In this document: piece after piece, positions 50,306 to 58,990 of the stretch
How the letters are laid out: the number at the start of each line of letters is the position of its first letter
How positions within the stretch are numbered: position 1 is the first letter of the stretch
Made by a program: the position numbers and the translations under genes
The notes under the pieces: generated by a model
Told to the model about the DNA's origin: nothing
Seen by the model: only the letters and a program-made list of their open reading frames with translations
The model's database searches: none
Source of the DNA: Rhizobium album
GTDB taxonomy: Bacteria > Pseudomonadota > Alphaproteobacteria > Rhizobiales > Rhizobiaceae
Reading direction: 5' to 3'
NCBI RefSeq assembly: GCF_003122325.1
Contig: NZ_QFBC01000005.1
Coordinates: 124,001 to 188,000 of the forward strand
Length of the DNA stretch: 64,000 nt

Positions 50306-51457
50306 TTAGATAAGCTGGCGAGCGGCAAGGTTGCGCATGAGCTTTGATGCGCCGAACGTCCACGGAGCGCACTCCGTGGAAAGCCGCACACGGTTGGTCA
50401 GGGCGCCCAGCAGGCCGTTGGAAATCGTCACGATATCCCCGACCTTGTGGGTGAAACCCTGGCCCTTGGTATCACGGTCTTCCGTCGGTGCAAACAGCGT
50501 GCCCATGAACAGCATGAAACCATCCGGATATTGATGATGGCGGCCGATGGTCTGGGAAACGAGGTCCAGCGGATCGCGGCTGATTTCTTTCATCGAGCTC
50601 TTGCCGTGCAGCACGAAACCGTCCTCGCCCTCGACCGTCAGGCTGAGATCGGCATTGCGCACGTCGTCGATCGAATAGGTGGTGTCGAACAGGCGGATGA
50701 ACGGGCCGATCGAGCAGGAGGCATTGTTGTCTTTCGCCTTGCCGAGCAGCAGCGCCGAACGGCCCTCGACGTCGCGCAGGTTGACGTCGTTGCCGAGCGT
50801 CGCGCCCTGCACCACGCCTTTCGAATTGACGGCAAGCACGATTTCCGGCTCGGGATTGTTCCACTTGGAGATCGGATGCAGGCCGACATCGGCGGCATAA
50901 CCAACGGACGACAGCACCTGCGCCTTGGAAAACACCTCCGCATCCGGGCCGATGCCGACCTCCAGATATTGCGACCAGACACCTTCCTCGATCAGCGCTT
51001 CCTTGACCTTGGCGGCCTCCGGGGAGCCGGCCTTGAGATTGCGCAGGCTGTCACCGATGATTTCGGTCACCTTTTCGCGGATCTTGAGGGCGAGTTCGGG
51101 ATTGCCGGCGGCGCGCTCCTCGATGACGCGCTCGATCATCGAGCGGGCGAAGGTGACGCCGCAGGCCTTGACGGACTGCAGGTCGTTCGGCGCGATCAGG
51201 TGCAGTGCCGCCGTATCCAGTGCGCCCGCTTTCGCGGCGAGAAGATCGGCAAGGGTGGCGACGACCGGGCCGGTCGCCTTGGCGACATAGGCTGCGGGAT
51301 CGTCGAGTTCCAGGAGATCGCGCATCGTCGGCACGGTCTTCGAGGTGATGTCGATGATATCATTGCCCCTGACAGCAACGAGCAGCGGACCTTCGACCTT
51401 CGGGTCCCAGACACGGCCGACGAATGTTCCGGCCCTGGCGAAATCGGATGACGACAT
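50306..51457 (-). CDS. FAH-family 2-keto-3-deoxy-sugar acid dehydratase (XylX-like)
   Basis: A 383-aa member of the fumarylacetoacetate hydrolase superfamily. It closely resembles XylX, the 2-keto-3-deoxy-D-xylonate dehydratase: VKACGVTFARSMIERVIEER, WNNPEPEIVLAV with metal-binding glutamates, and NDVNLRDVEGRSALLLGKAK. It would produce 2-oxoglutarate semialdehyde for the ALDH encoded next. The start at 51457 (MSSSDFARAG) is chosen by similarity; the frame is open for 31 more codons upstream. Confidence 0.83.
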   Translation of the reverse strand: MSSSDFARAGTFVGRVWDPKVEGPLLVAVRGNDIIDITSKTVPTMRDLLELDDPAAYVAKATGPVVATLADLLAAKAGALDTAALHLIAPNDLQSVKACGVTFARSMIERVIEERAAGNPELALKIREKVTEIIGDSLRNLKAGSPEAAKVKEALIEEGVWSQYLEVGIGPDAEVFSKAQVLSSVGYAADVGLHPISKWNNPEPEIVLAVNSKGVVQGATLGNDVNLRDVEGRSALLLGKAKDNNASCSIGPFIRLFDTTYSIDDVRNADLSLTVEGEDGFVLHGKSSMKEISRDPLDLVSQTIGRHHQYPDGFMLFMGTLFAPTEDRDTKGQGFTHKVGDIVTISNGLLGALTNRVRLSTECAPWTFGASKLMRNLAARQLI

Positions 51458-51577
51458 GAAATGATTGCTCCCTGAAATTCTTTTGTTCTGGCGCATTCTC
51501 TGACGCCGAAGCGATTGCGTTTCGGCTGGAAATGCTTTGGGCGCGACCATAGCGCGCGCCCACGGCGGAAACCAGCC

Positions 51578-52348
51578 TCAGCGCCGCTTGAAAACGGGGG
51601 CGCGCTTTTCCTTGAAAGCGGCCCTGCCCTCGGCGGCGTCGGCGGTGGCAAAGCAGATGGTCTGCAGGTCGCGCTCGTATTCGATCGCCTTTTCGAGCGG
51701 CATCGAACTGGCGGCCTTGAGGTTGAGCTTGGCGGTCTCGGCGGCAATCGGCGCACGGGCGGCGATGACCTCGGCGATGGCGCGGGCACGGGAGATGAGG
51801 TCGGCCTGCGGCACGACCTCGCTGACGAGGCCCCAGGCGAGCGCCTTGTCGGCCGGGATCGGATCGCCGGTCATCAGCATCAGCGCGGCATTGGACGCGC
51901 CGATGGAATGCATCAGATGCGCCGCCATGCCGCCGCCACCGATCCAGCCGAGCTTGATCTCGGGGGCGGCGAACTGGGCGTTGTCGGACGCGATGCGGAT
52001 GTCGCAGGACATTGCCGTCTCCAGCCCGCCGCCGAAGGCATAGCCGTTGACGGCGCAGATGGTCGGCTTCAGCAGGGCGCGAAAGGCGTCGCAATAGTCG
52101 GGGCGGTTGCGGAACTGCCAGGGGGTCTCGTAGGTGTCGAGTTCGCGAATATCCGAACCGGCACAGAAGGCACGTTCGCCCGCACCCGTCAGGATGACGC
52201 AGCGGATCGTGTCGCTGTCGTTGCAGGCCTCGACCGCCGAAACGATGGCGTCGGCCATTTCAGGCGTCACGGCGTTGAGTTTCTGCGGCCGGTTGAGGGT
52301 GATCGTCGCAATCGCGCCGTCGATGGTGAACAGGATGTCTTCGGTCAT
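51578..52348 (-). CDS. Enoyl-CoA hydratase/isomerase (crotonase) family (locus B)
   Basis: A 256-aa crotonase-fold protein with both hydratase glutamates, Glu110 (GGGLETAM) and Glu130 (APEIKLGW), and the oxyanion segment FCAGSDIRE. The ribosome site TAGGATAACA precedes ATG 52348. It lies in a sugar-type operon directly behind the signal-less binding-like protein and the CaiB/BaiF transferase, which suggests a CoA-bound intermediate. Confidence 0.83.
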   Translation of the reverse strand: MTEDILFTIDGAIATITLNRPQKLNAVTPEMADAIVSAVEACNDSDTIRCVILTGAGERAFCAGSDIRELDTYETPWQFRNRPDYCDAFRALLKPTICAVNGYAFGGGLETAMSCDIRIASDNAQFAAPEIKLGWIGGGGMAAHLMHSIGASNAALMLMTGDPIPADKALAWGLVSEVVPQADLISRARAIAEVIAARAPIAAETAKLNLKAASSMPLEKAIEYERDLQTICFATADAAEGRAAFKEKRAPVFKRR

Positions 52349-52355
52349 TGTTATC

Positions 52356-53501
52356 CTACCTTTCGCCACCGGCGCCGCGATGGTCGGTGTAAAGTGCCTG
52401 CAGGCGGTCGAGCACGGCATCTGCCGCCGCTCTTTCTTCGAATGCCTGGCGCAGGAAGGCCGAAGCCTGACCCTGGAAGGCGATGTAGCCGTTGTGGCGC
52501 GGGCGCACATAGGCCTGCTCCAGCGTATCGGCGGTGTTTTGGTAAAAATCGCCCCAGCGGGCGTTGAGGCCGGCATCGTGCCAGGCATCCCGCCGGGACG
52601 GCTGGCCTTCATGGCCGGGGATGAAGTGGGTCTGCGCGTCGGTGCCCATCAGCCAGAGCAGGTGCCGGCGCAGTTCCGGGGTCACGCTGCAGCGTCGCGA
52701 AATGCCGATGCCGGTGCCGCCGAGCGTCGAGCCCGGCCGGCCGCCGGCGGTTTTCCGCGGGGCGTTGTGGAAGGCGAGCGGCCGGCCGGATTGCGGGGCG
52801 ACGTAATTCACATACCCGTAGACGAGCGGGCAGAGCACCACGTCGTCATGGGTTGCCATGTGGCCGAGAATGCCGATCGGGTTTTTTTCGCGCACGGACA
52901 GCGGACTTTTGGCCGCAAGCTGCAGCATCAGGTCGTAGACTGCCCTGCCCGTTTCCTTCGAGACCAGCAGGTCCGGGTCCTTCTCCGCCGGCGGCTCGCC
53001 GAAGGCGGCGGCGATGGAGAGGAAGGAGAGCGCGGCATGCGGGCCTGCAAGCGACAGGGCCACCTTGCCGGTCTTTTCCGAAAGGGTGACGACCTCGTCC
53101 CAAAGAGCCGGGATGCCGTCGATCAGATCGGCGCGTGCGGCCATGACTTGCGTTGCCGCATCGAGCGGCAACGCCCAATGCGATCCGGCAAATCGATAGC
53201 TGCGCAGCGATGGGCCGATACTGTCCGCCTCAAGCCCGGCGATCAGCTCGGCACCGAACACCTCTTCCAGCGGCTGCAGGCAATCGCCGGCAACGGCTTC
53301 TCCGACATGCGGATGGTCGAGCACGACGAGATCGTAGCGGGCACAGAGATCGGCGATCGGATGCGACTCGAAACCTTCGAGAGGCTGCTTGTCCCAGTGG
53401 ATGGCAGGGCCGGCTTCGGCAAGCTCGGGGCGCTGCGCGGCAGCCGCCAGCGCATTGTAGCCGCGTGGGTGATCCCATGTCAGCGCTTTCAGGCGATGCA
53501 T
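52356..53501 (-). CDS. Solute-binding-protein homologue lacking a signal peptide
   Basis: A 381-aa protein resembling family 1 extracellular solute-binding proteins (HRLKALTWDHPRGYNAL at the N-terminus, then LVVLDHPHVGEA and a C-terminal helical lobe). It starts directly with the first core beta strand: there is no hydrophobic signal, and an upstream extension would overlap the CaiB gene. The product is therefore predicted to be cytoplasmic. It is embedded between catabolic enzymes, 1 bp after the CaiB/BaiF stop and 7 bp before the crotonase gene. A sensor or enzymatic role is more likely than transport. Confidence 0.72.
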   Translation of the reverse strand: MHRLKALTWDHPRGYNALAAAAQRPELAEAGPAIHWDKQPLEGFESHPIADLCARYDLVVLDHPHVGEAVAGDCLQPLEEVFGAELIAGLEADSIGPSLRSYRFAGSHWALPLDAATQVMAARADLIDGIPALWDEVVTLSEKTGKVALSLAGPHAALSFLSIAAAFGEPPAEKDPDLLVSKETGRAVYDLMLQLAAKSPLSVREKNPIGILGHMATHDDVVLCPLVYGYVNYVAPQSGRPLAFHNAPRKTAGGRPGSTLGGTGIGISRRCSVTPELRRHLLWLMGTDAQTHFIPGHEGQPSRRDAWHDAGLNARWGDFYQNTADTLEQAYVRPRHNGYIAFQGQASAFLRQAFEERAAADAVLDRLQALYTDHRGAGGER

Positions 53502-53502
53502 G

Positions 53503-54696
53503 TCAGAGCTCTCCAGAGGCGATGGCGCCCGCCTTTTCCAGGGCGTCGATGCGGGCATCGTCGTATCCGGCTTCGCGCAGGATATCGCGGGTGTGCTGGC
53601 CGGTGACAGGCGCGCCGCGCTCGACCGTCGAGGGCGTCTTGGAGAACTTGATCGGGAAGCCCGGCGTCTTCACCAGGCCTTCGGTCGGATGTTCGTATTC
53701 GACGAAGGTGCCGTTGTGCTTGATCTGCTCGTCCTCGACGAGATCGGCATAACCATAGACCGGACCGCACCAGATATCGGCGGCGCGCAGCAGCGCCAGC
53801 CACTCTTCCGAGGTTTTCGTCTTCAGCTTTTCGCGGGTCTTGGCGAAGATTTCGTCGCGGCGGGACCAGCTGTCGACCTCATCGACCATGGTGAGGAAGC
53901 TGTCCTCGCCGATCACCTCGCCGAGCGTCTTCAGCTTCGGGAAGGCGACGATGATGAAGCCGTCGCTGGTGGCGAAGGCGCCGTAGGGGGCGCGGATGTA
54001 GACATGCGCATGCGGCTCGGCCGAACGCTGCTGCGGCTTATGGCCGACGGTGTAGACGGAGAGCTCCTGCATCTGGATGGTGGTGATCGCATCCAGCATG
54101 TTGACCTGCACGAGCTGGCCTTCGCCGGTGCGCTCGCGGTGGAAGAGCGCTGCCAGCGCGCCTTCGAAGGCGGTGTAGGCGGTGATGGCGTCGACCAGAT
54201 ATTGGCCCGCCGCCGTCGGCGCCTCGCCTTCGCGGCCGGCGGACAGCATCGCGCCCGACATGCCCTGCAGCACGAGGTCCTGGCCGGGGCGCTGGACATA
54301 AGGGCCGTCCTCGCCGTAACCGGACATCGAGACATAGACGAGACGCGGATTGAGCTTCGACAGGGTGTCGTAGTCGACGCCGAGGCGTTTTGCGACGCCG
54401 GGGCGGTAGTTCTGCAGGAAGACGTCGGCGGTCTTGACGAGGTCGAGCAGCACCGCCTTGCCTTCCGGCGATTTCAGGTCGATCGCCAGCGACCGCTTGT
54501 TGCGGTTGAGCGACAGGAAGGAGACGTTGACCTTGTTGCCTTCGGCGCCGCCGGCGGCGACATGGCGCTGCCATTCGCCGGTCACCGGCTCGACCTTGAC
54601 GACATCGGCGCCGAGATCGCCGAGACGCTGCGCCGCAAACGGGCCTGCCATCGCGATCGAGCAGTCGAGAACGCGGAAGCCGCTAAGAATACCCAT
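53503..54696 (-). CDS. CaiB/BaiF family (type III) CoA-transferase
   Basis: A 397-aa family III CoA-transferase. The catalytic aspartate is Asp169 (GQYLVDAITAY), the same position as in formyl-CoA transferase, and the N-terminal GPFAAQRLGDLGADVVKVE motif is present. The start is ATG 54696 (MGILSG); a TTG three codons earlier is too close to the ribosome site. It would transfer CoA to an acid formed by the sugar-type enzymes of the operon. Confidence 0.85.
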   Translation of the reverse strand: MGILSGFRVLDCSIAMAGPFAAQRLGDLGADVVKVEPVTGEWQRHVAAGGAEGNKVNVSFLSLNRNKRSLAIDLKSPEGKAVLLDLVKTADVFLQNYRPGVAKRLGVDYDTLSKLNPRLVYVSMSGYGEDGPYVQRPGQDLVLQGMSGAMLSAGREGEAPTAAGQYLVDAITAYTAFEGALAALFHRERTGEGQLVQVNMLDAITTIQMQELSVYTVGHKPQQRSAEPHAHVYIRAPYGAFATSDGFIIVAFPKLKTLGEVIGEDSFLTMVDEVDSWSRRDEIFAKTREKLKTKTSEEWLALLRAADIWCGPVYGYADLVEDEQIKHNGTFVEYEHPTEGLVKTPGFPIKFSKTPSTVERGAPVTGQHTRDILREAGYDDARIDALEKAGAIASGEL

Positions 54697-54726
54697 TGTT
54701 TTCAATTCCTTGTATTGAACGAACGG

Positions 54727-55521
54727 TCAGTGCATCACCCAGCCGCCATCGACGTTCAGCGTCTGGCCGGTGATGAAACCCGCGGCATCGGAAATCAGGA
54801 AGGTCAGCGCGTTGGCGATGTCGGCCGGGCCGCCGCGGCGCTTCACCGCCTGGTGGTCGAGCACGAAGCGCGCATAACCTTCCGGATCGGGATGGATCTT
54901 TTCGGCGTCGGTCGGGAAAGCGCCCGGCGAGATGGCGTTGACGGTGATGCCGTAGGCGCCGAATTCGCGCGCCCAGCCGCGCGTCAGGCCGACAAGCGCG
55001 CCCTTCGACTGGACGTAGGGCGACAGGTTCGCCCAGCCGCCGTAGAAGGTGACGCTGGCGATGTTGACGATACGGCCCCAGTTGTTGGCGCGCATATGCG
55101 GCAAGGCCACCTGCACGCAGACGATGCCGGCATCGACGTTGACGCGCTGCACCGCCTGCATCTCCTCGATCGTATAGTCCTCGAAGGGTTTCGAGGGATA
55201 GATCGCCGCATTGTTGATGACGACGTCGAAGCCGCCGACGTCCTTTGCCACCGCTTCCAGTTCCTGCCGCAGGGCGGCGAGGTCGGAGAGATCGATCGCC
55301 TTCACCGTCAGGCCCGACAGGTTTTCGCGGGCAGCGGCTTCGAGAAGCCCGGCCGTCTTTTCCGGATTGTTGTCGACGGCCACGACCCTGGCGCCGGCGC
55401 GCAAAAAGCTCAGCGTCGTTTCGGTTCCCAGCCCGCCGGCCGCGCCGGTGTAGAGAATGACTTTGCCTGCGATCGACATCATCGACACCTTCTCCATGGT
55501 CTGCGTCAGCTGCATGTTCAT
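54727..55521 (-). CDS. Short-chain dehydrogenase/reductase (locus B)
   Basis: A 264-aa classical SDR with TGAAGGLG near residue 26, NNAA, Ser in NIASVTF and YVQSK. The N-terminal 15 residues precede the usual SDR start; the ATG 55521 overlaps the DUF4432 stop, and an internal ATG (MSIAGKV) at 55479 is a possible alternative. In context it is a candidate sugar 1-dehydrogenase. Confidence 0.83.
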   Translation of the reverse strand: MNMQLTQTMEKVSMMSIAGKVILYTGAAGGLGTETTLSFLRAGARVVAVDNNPEKTAGLLEAAARENLSGLTVKAIDLSDLAALRQELEAVAKDVGGFDVVINNAAIYPSKPFEDYTIEEMQAVQRVNVDAGIVCVQVALPHMRANNWGRIVNIASVTFYGGWANLSPYVQSKGALVGLTRGWAREFGAYGITVNAISPGAFPTDAEKIHPDPEGYARFVLDHQAVKRRGGPADIANALTFLISDAAGFITGQTLNVDGGWVMH

Positions 55522-56699
55522 GCCCGGCCCCCGATCGGCAGGTGATTGCCGGAAGGCTGCGGGTATTCTTCGGCCGGCTGCTGTGCCAGCGCCGTGATAC
55601 GGCTTTCGCTGGCCGCAATCGCAGCCGCATCGCCGAGGATGCGGAAGGTGGTGTCGTAGCGGCGCTCGTCGCCGTGCTCCAGCCAGATCAGTTCGCCGCG
55701 CTCGCGGGCGGCGGTGTGGCCGAGCACGTGGTTGGTCGAGGGTTCGATGCCCAGCGCATACTGGCCGGATTGCAGGTTCTGCCACTCGTACATGCAGGGG
55801 AACTGGTCCTTGCGGGTGGTCACCTCGAAGCCGATGCCGAGCGCATCGTTGACCAGCGCCACCGGCACCTCGCCGTTCGCATCGGCCGCCATCTCGTGCT
55901 GCCAGACCTGTTCGTGGAAATTCAGCTGCGGCGCCGGCAGGGTGCGGTAACCGACGCCCTGCTTGCGGTAGTCGGCGCCGGCATGCGCCGCCCAGACGAC
56001 GTCCTTGACTGGTGCGATGTAGCGCGAATTCTCCGACAGCACGGGATGGCCGACATTGATGTGGTAGCAATACATATGCGGCGTGCGGTAGAAGCCGCGG
56101 TTGACGACGCGGTCGGTGAGCCTGATGTCGTTGGTGCCGGCCTTGATCTCGATGCGGCGGATCAGCTCTAGGTGTTCGCCGAACACCGTGCCCTGGGTCA
56201 CGACGCCTTCGCACCAGAGGGTGCAGTCGTCGCCCTGCCATTCCTCGCCGTAGCCGGTGAGCTTGGCCGGTATGGTGCCGATGCGGCCGTGCAGCGAGTG
56301 GCTGATCGTCTTGCGCGGGCCGTAGACATAGGTGTCGCCCGGCTCGTCGTTCATGAACAGGATGTGGTCGAGGCCGCAGGTGACCATCAGGCCGGAGAAG
56401 GAGCGCAGCCAGGCAAGCCCGCCCTCGCCTTCATATTCGGCAAGGCCCGGATGCTTGAAGCCGGCCGGCGAATTCCAGCCGATCGCCATGCCGCGATAGT
56501 CGCAATCGGCAATGTCCATGGCCCGGTCGATGAGGACGGTGAAGCGCAGGCCGGTGCCGCTGCGAAACTCCAGGAGGCGGATGCCGCGTTCGACGCCGTC
56601 GCCGAGCGTCATCAGGCGGACGCCGGCAAATTGCGAAAAGGAACCGGCGCTGGCGGCGATGTCGCGGCGCGACCGCGCCTTCCCGTAGAGTTCGACCAT
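55518..56699 (-). CDS. DUF4432 family protein (aldose 1-epimerase-like)
   Basis: A 393-aa protein of the DUF4432 family, related in fold to galactose mutarotases. The family's conserved region is visible (GIRLLEFRSGTGLRFTVL, LDHILFMND, GRIGTIPAKL). It probably interconverts sugar anomers or epimers. The start at 56699 (MVELYGKARS) is chosen because the upstream frame runs into the REP-like repeat. It is followed by the SDR gene with a 4-bp overlap. Confidence 0.78.
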   Translation of the reverse strand: MVELYGKARSRRDIAASAGSFSQFAGVRLMTLGDGVERGIRLLEFRSGTGLRFTVLIDRAMDIADCDYRGMAIGWNSPAGFKHPGLAEYEGEGGLAWLRSFSGLMVTCGLDHILFMNDEPGDTYVYGPRKTISHSLHGRIGTIPAKLTGYGEEWQGDDCTLWCEGVVTQGTVFGEHLELIRRIEIKAGTNDIRLTDRVVNRGFYRTPHMYCYHINVGHPVLSENSRYIAPVKDVVWAAHAGADYRKQGVGYRTLPAPQLNFHEQVWQHEMAADANGEVPVALVNDALGIGFEVTTRKDQFPCMYEWQNLQSGQYALGIEPSTNHVLGHTAARERGELIWLEHGDERRYDTTFRILGDAAAIAASESRITALAQQPAEEYPQPSGNHLPIGGRA

Positions 56700-56806
56700 G
56701 GTCTTCTTCCTGTTTGTCTTAACCGCAAGCGACCCTTGCGTTGTCGGTGGTGAGGTGCCGGGCGGAAGGCCCGGCAGTCGTTTGTTTGGGGAACCAGCCT
56801 CCCTCT

Positions 56807-56878
56807 CGTCATGCTCGGGCTTGACCCGAGCATCTGCCGCACGGTGCTTGGATCCTCGGTCAAGCCCGAGGATGACGG
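56807..56878. repeat. REP-like inverted repeat, copy 2
   Basis: Arms CGTCATGCTCGGGCTTGACC and the inverse GGTCAAGCCCGAGGATGACG flank a short centre. It sits inside the locus B directon, between the TIM-barrel gene and the DUF4432 gene, and matches the element at 21102-21218. Confidence 0.75.
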
Positions 56879-56926
56879 GAGGAGAAGTCGTTGGCGGCCC
56901 GACCGAAGGCCCGGCCGCCAGATGCA

Positions 56927-57841
56927 TCAAAGCCCCAGAGCGCGCAGCTTGCCGTCGAGGAACTTCTTGGCGCGCGGAACGTCGCTTTCGTCGAGGTGCT
57001 CGATGATCATCGGGATGTTCGGGTGCTTCTGCGCCAGGCGCTTCAGGTACAGGTCGTAGTTCAGCGAGCCGAGGCCGGGGGCCGGCAGTTCGATTTCACC
57101 GACGCCGCGGAAGGTGTGGCTTTCGAGCGCGTCCGTATCGCCGATATCGGCATGCTTCTCGGTCTTGTCGTCGCCCGAACGCTTGACGTCCTTGGCATGG
57201 CCGATCTTGATCTTGTCCGACAGCGTGTCGAAGACCTGGTTGAGGATCTGGTCCATGCGGTCGATGTTGTGGGACTCGAAATAATTGGTCGGGTCCATCA
57301 AGAGGCCGAGGCCGGGATGATCGACCTGGGCGAACATTTTTACGGTCTCCTCGACCGAGCCGACGACGTTGTTGACGTAGGTTTCGAGCAGGAAGACGGC
57401 GCCGTGGTCATAGGCATGCTGGGCGAGGTCGGCGATGACCTTGCGGCATTCCTCGAAGCCTTCTTCCGTCTTGTTCTTCGGGTGATGCACCCAGTCGGAT
57501 TCGGTGTTGTAGGTGCCGGTTTCGGAAATCACATAGGGGCTGCCGAGATACTGGGCGTGGCGGATGATTTCCTTGAGGTAGCCGACGCGGCGGGCGCGCT
57601 CGTCCTTATCCGGATGGATGATGTTGGTGTAGCCGGAAATGCAGGAGATCGGCAGGTTGTGATCGCGGAAGGTTTCGCGGATCTTGACGCATTTCTCCTT
57701 GGTGATCTGGCCGGCCGAAACGTCGACGTCCTTGAAGTGCATGTCGAGCTGGACGGTGTTGAAGTCCAGCGCACGGATCTTCTTGGCGGTCTCTTCAAGG
57801 CCGTACGGGAAATAGCCCGTAAAAATACCTGCTTGCATCAT
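56927..57841 (-). CDS. Sugar phosphate isomerase/epimerase, TIM barrel
   Basis: A 304-aa protein of the xylose isomerase-like TIM-barrel family (AP endonuclease 2 superfamily). Metal-binding residues can be seen in VFLLETYVNN, GLLMDPTNY and IGHAKDVK. Such proteins act as sugar or inositol isomerases, epimerases or dehydratases. It lies 21 bp downstream of the Gfo/Idh gene, a common pairing in sugar and cyclitol catabolism. Confidence 0.82.
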   Translation of the reverse strand: MMQAGIFTGYFPYGLEETAKKIRALDFNTVQLDMHFKDVDVSAGQITKEKCVKIRETFRDHNLPISCISGYTNIIHPDKDERARRVGYLKEIIRHAQYLGSPYVISETGTYNTESDWVHHPKNKTEEGFEECRKVIADLAQHAYDHGAVFLLETYVNNVVGSVEETVKMFAQVDHPGLGLLMDPTNYFESHNIDRMDQILNQVFDTLSDKIKIGHAKDVKRSGDDKTEKHADIGDTDALESHTFRGVGEIELPAPGLGSLNYDLYLKRLAQKHPNIPMIIEHLDESDVPRAKKFLDGKLRALGL

Positions 57842-57862
57842 GATAAAAATCCTCCCTTGGAA

Positions 57863-58954
57863 TCAGTTGATCGAGATTTCGGAAAGCTTGACCGTGCGCC
57901 CTTCGGCGATGGAGCGGTAACCCGCCTCCACCAGCGCCACGGTCTTGACGTTGTCGGCGACGGAAAGTGCCGGCGGCTCGCCCGTCTTCACGGCGTATTG
58001 CAGTTGTTCCATGACGCCGACGAAGGCCTGCGGGAACCACATCGTCTCCCAGGTGGGGGTGACCCACTTGCCGCCGGTGGTGGTCTTCGAGGCATAGGAC
58101 AGGGTCGACGGCGAGCCGTCCGGCCAGCCGATCGTGCCCTGCGCCACGCCGTCGGTGCCTTCGACGCGCCACTTGATGTAGATGTCGCTGTCGAAACCCT
58201 CTTCGCGCGGGCCGGACCAGACGTCTTCCATCGATACGGCGAGAACGCCGCTCGGGAAGGTCAGCGTCGAAACGGTGATGCCGTCCTTGTGGTCGAATTT
58301 GGTGCGCGGGTCGGTGCGGGTCACGGTGGTGATCGCATCGGGATCGCCGAAGAGGAAACGCAAGACGTCGAGATGGTGCACGCTCATGTTCGACAGCGTC
58401 AGGCGGTCGTAATCTTCGAGGAAGGTCTGCCAGTGCGGGATGGCGCGCATCTCGATGGTGGCGATGACGACGGTGCCAAGCTCGCCCTTGTCGAGGATCT
58501 GCTTGAGCACGCGCATCGACTGGTCGTAGCGCATATTCTGGTTGACCGAGAGGATCTTGCCGGCGGCGGCCGCTTCATCGCGCAGCGCCTTGGCTTCGTC
58601 CAGCGTCAATGCCAGCGGCTTCTGCGCCAGGATTGCCTTGATGTGCGGCTGCTTCAGCGCTTCGCGGATCAGCGCCGGCTGCTGGTCAGGCGGATAGGCG
58701 ATGTCGAGGATCTGCACGTTGGCATCGGCAATCAGCTCGGACGGCGTGGCGTGGACGGTCGGGATGCCCCAGCGCTCGGCAACGGCCTTGGCCTTCTCCT
58801 GCGTCCGCGAGGCGATGGCGGCGACCGGGAAACCGGCTTGGCTGTAGGCGGCGAGATGGCATTCCGCCATGATCATGCCGGCGCCGATGCAGCCGATCTT
58901 GAAATCTTTTGACCGTACCGGCGGGTCGGGCACGAAGCCCTTGGCATCACTCAT
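57863..58954 (-). CDS. Gfo/Idh/MocA family oxidoreductase (locus B)
   Basis: A 363-aa NAD(P)-dependent oxidoreductase with GCIGAG at residues 21-26 and MSVHHLDVLRF near the active site. The usual EKP motif is QKP (111-113): the glutamate is replaced while the catalytic lysine is kept. The start at 58954 (MSDAKGF) has a strong GGGAGG ribosome site. It follows the importer genes and precedes the isomerase. Confidence 0.84.
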   Translation of the reverse strand: MSDAKGFVPDPPVRSKDFKIGCIGAGMIMAECHLAAYSQAGFPVAAIASRTQEKAKAVAERWGIPTVHATPSELIADANVQILDIAYPPDQQPALIREALKQPHIKAILAQKPLALTLDEAKALRDEAAAAGKILSVNQNMRYDQSMRVLKQILDKGELGTVVIATIEMRAIPHWQTFLEDYDRLTLSNMSVHHLDVLRFLFGDPDAITTVTRTDPRTKFDHKDGITVSTLTFPSGVLAVSMEDVWSGPREEGFDSDIYIKWRVEGTDGVAQGTIGWPDGSPSTLSYASKTTTGGKWVTPTWETMWFPQAFVGVMEQLQYAVKTGEPPALSVADNVKTVALVEAGYRSIAEGRTVKLSEISIN

Positions 58955-58990
58955 GGTATCCTCCCATTTCATATGCTTGTTCGTTCGAGC

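Noticed and set aside
53500-58912. Long plus-strand frames opposite locus B
   Set aside because: Antisense to CaiB, SDR, isomerase and Gfo/Idh genes that carry catalytic motifs on the minus strand.
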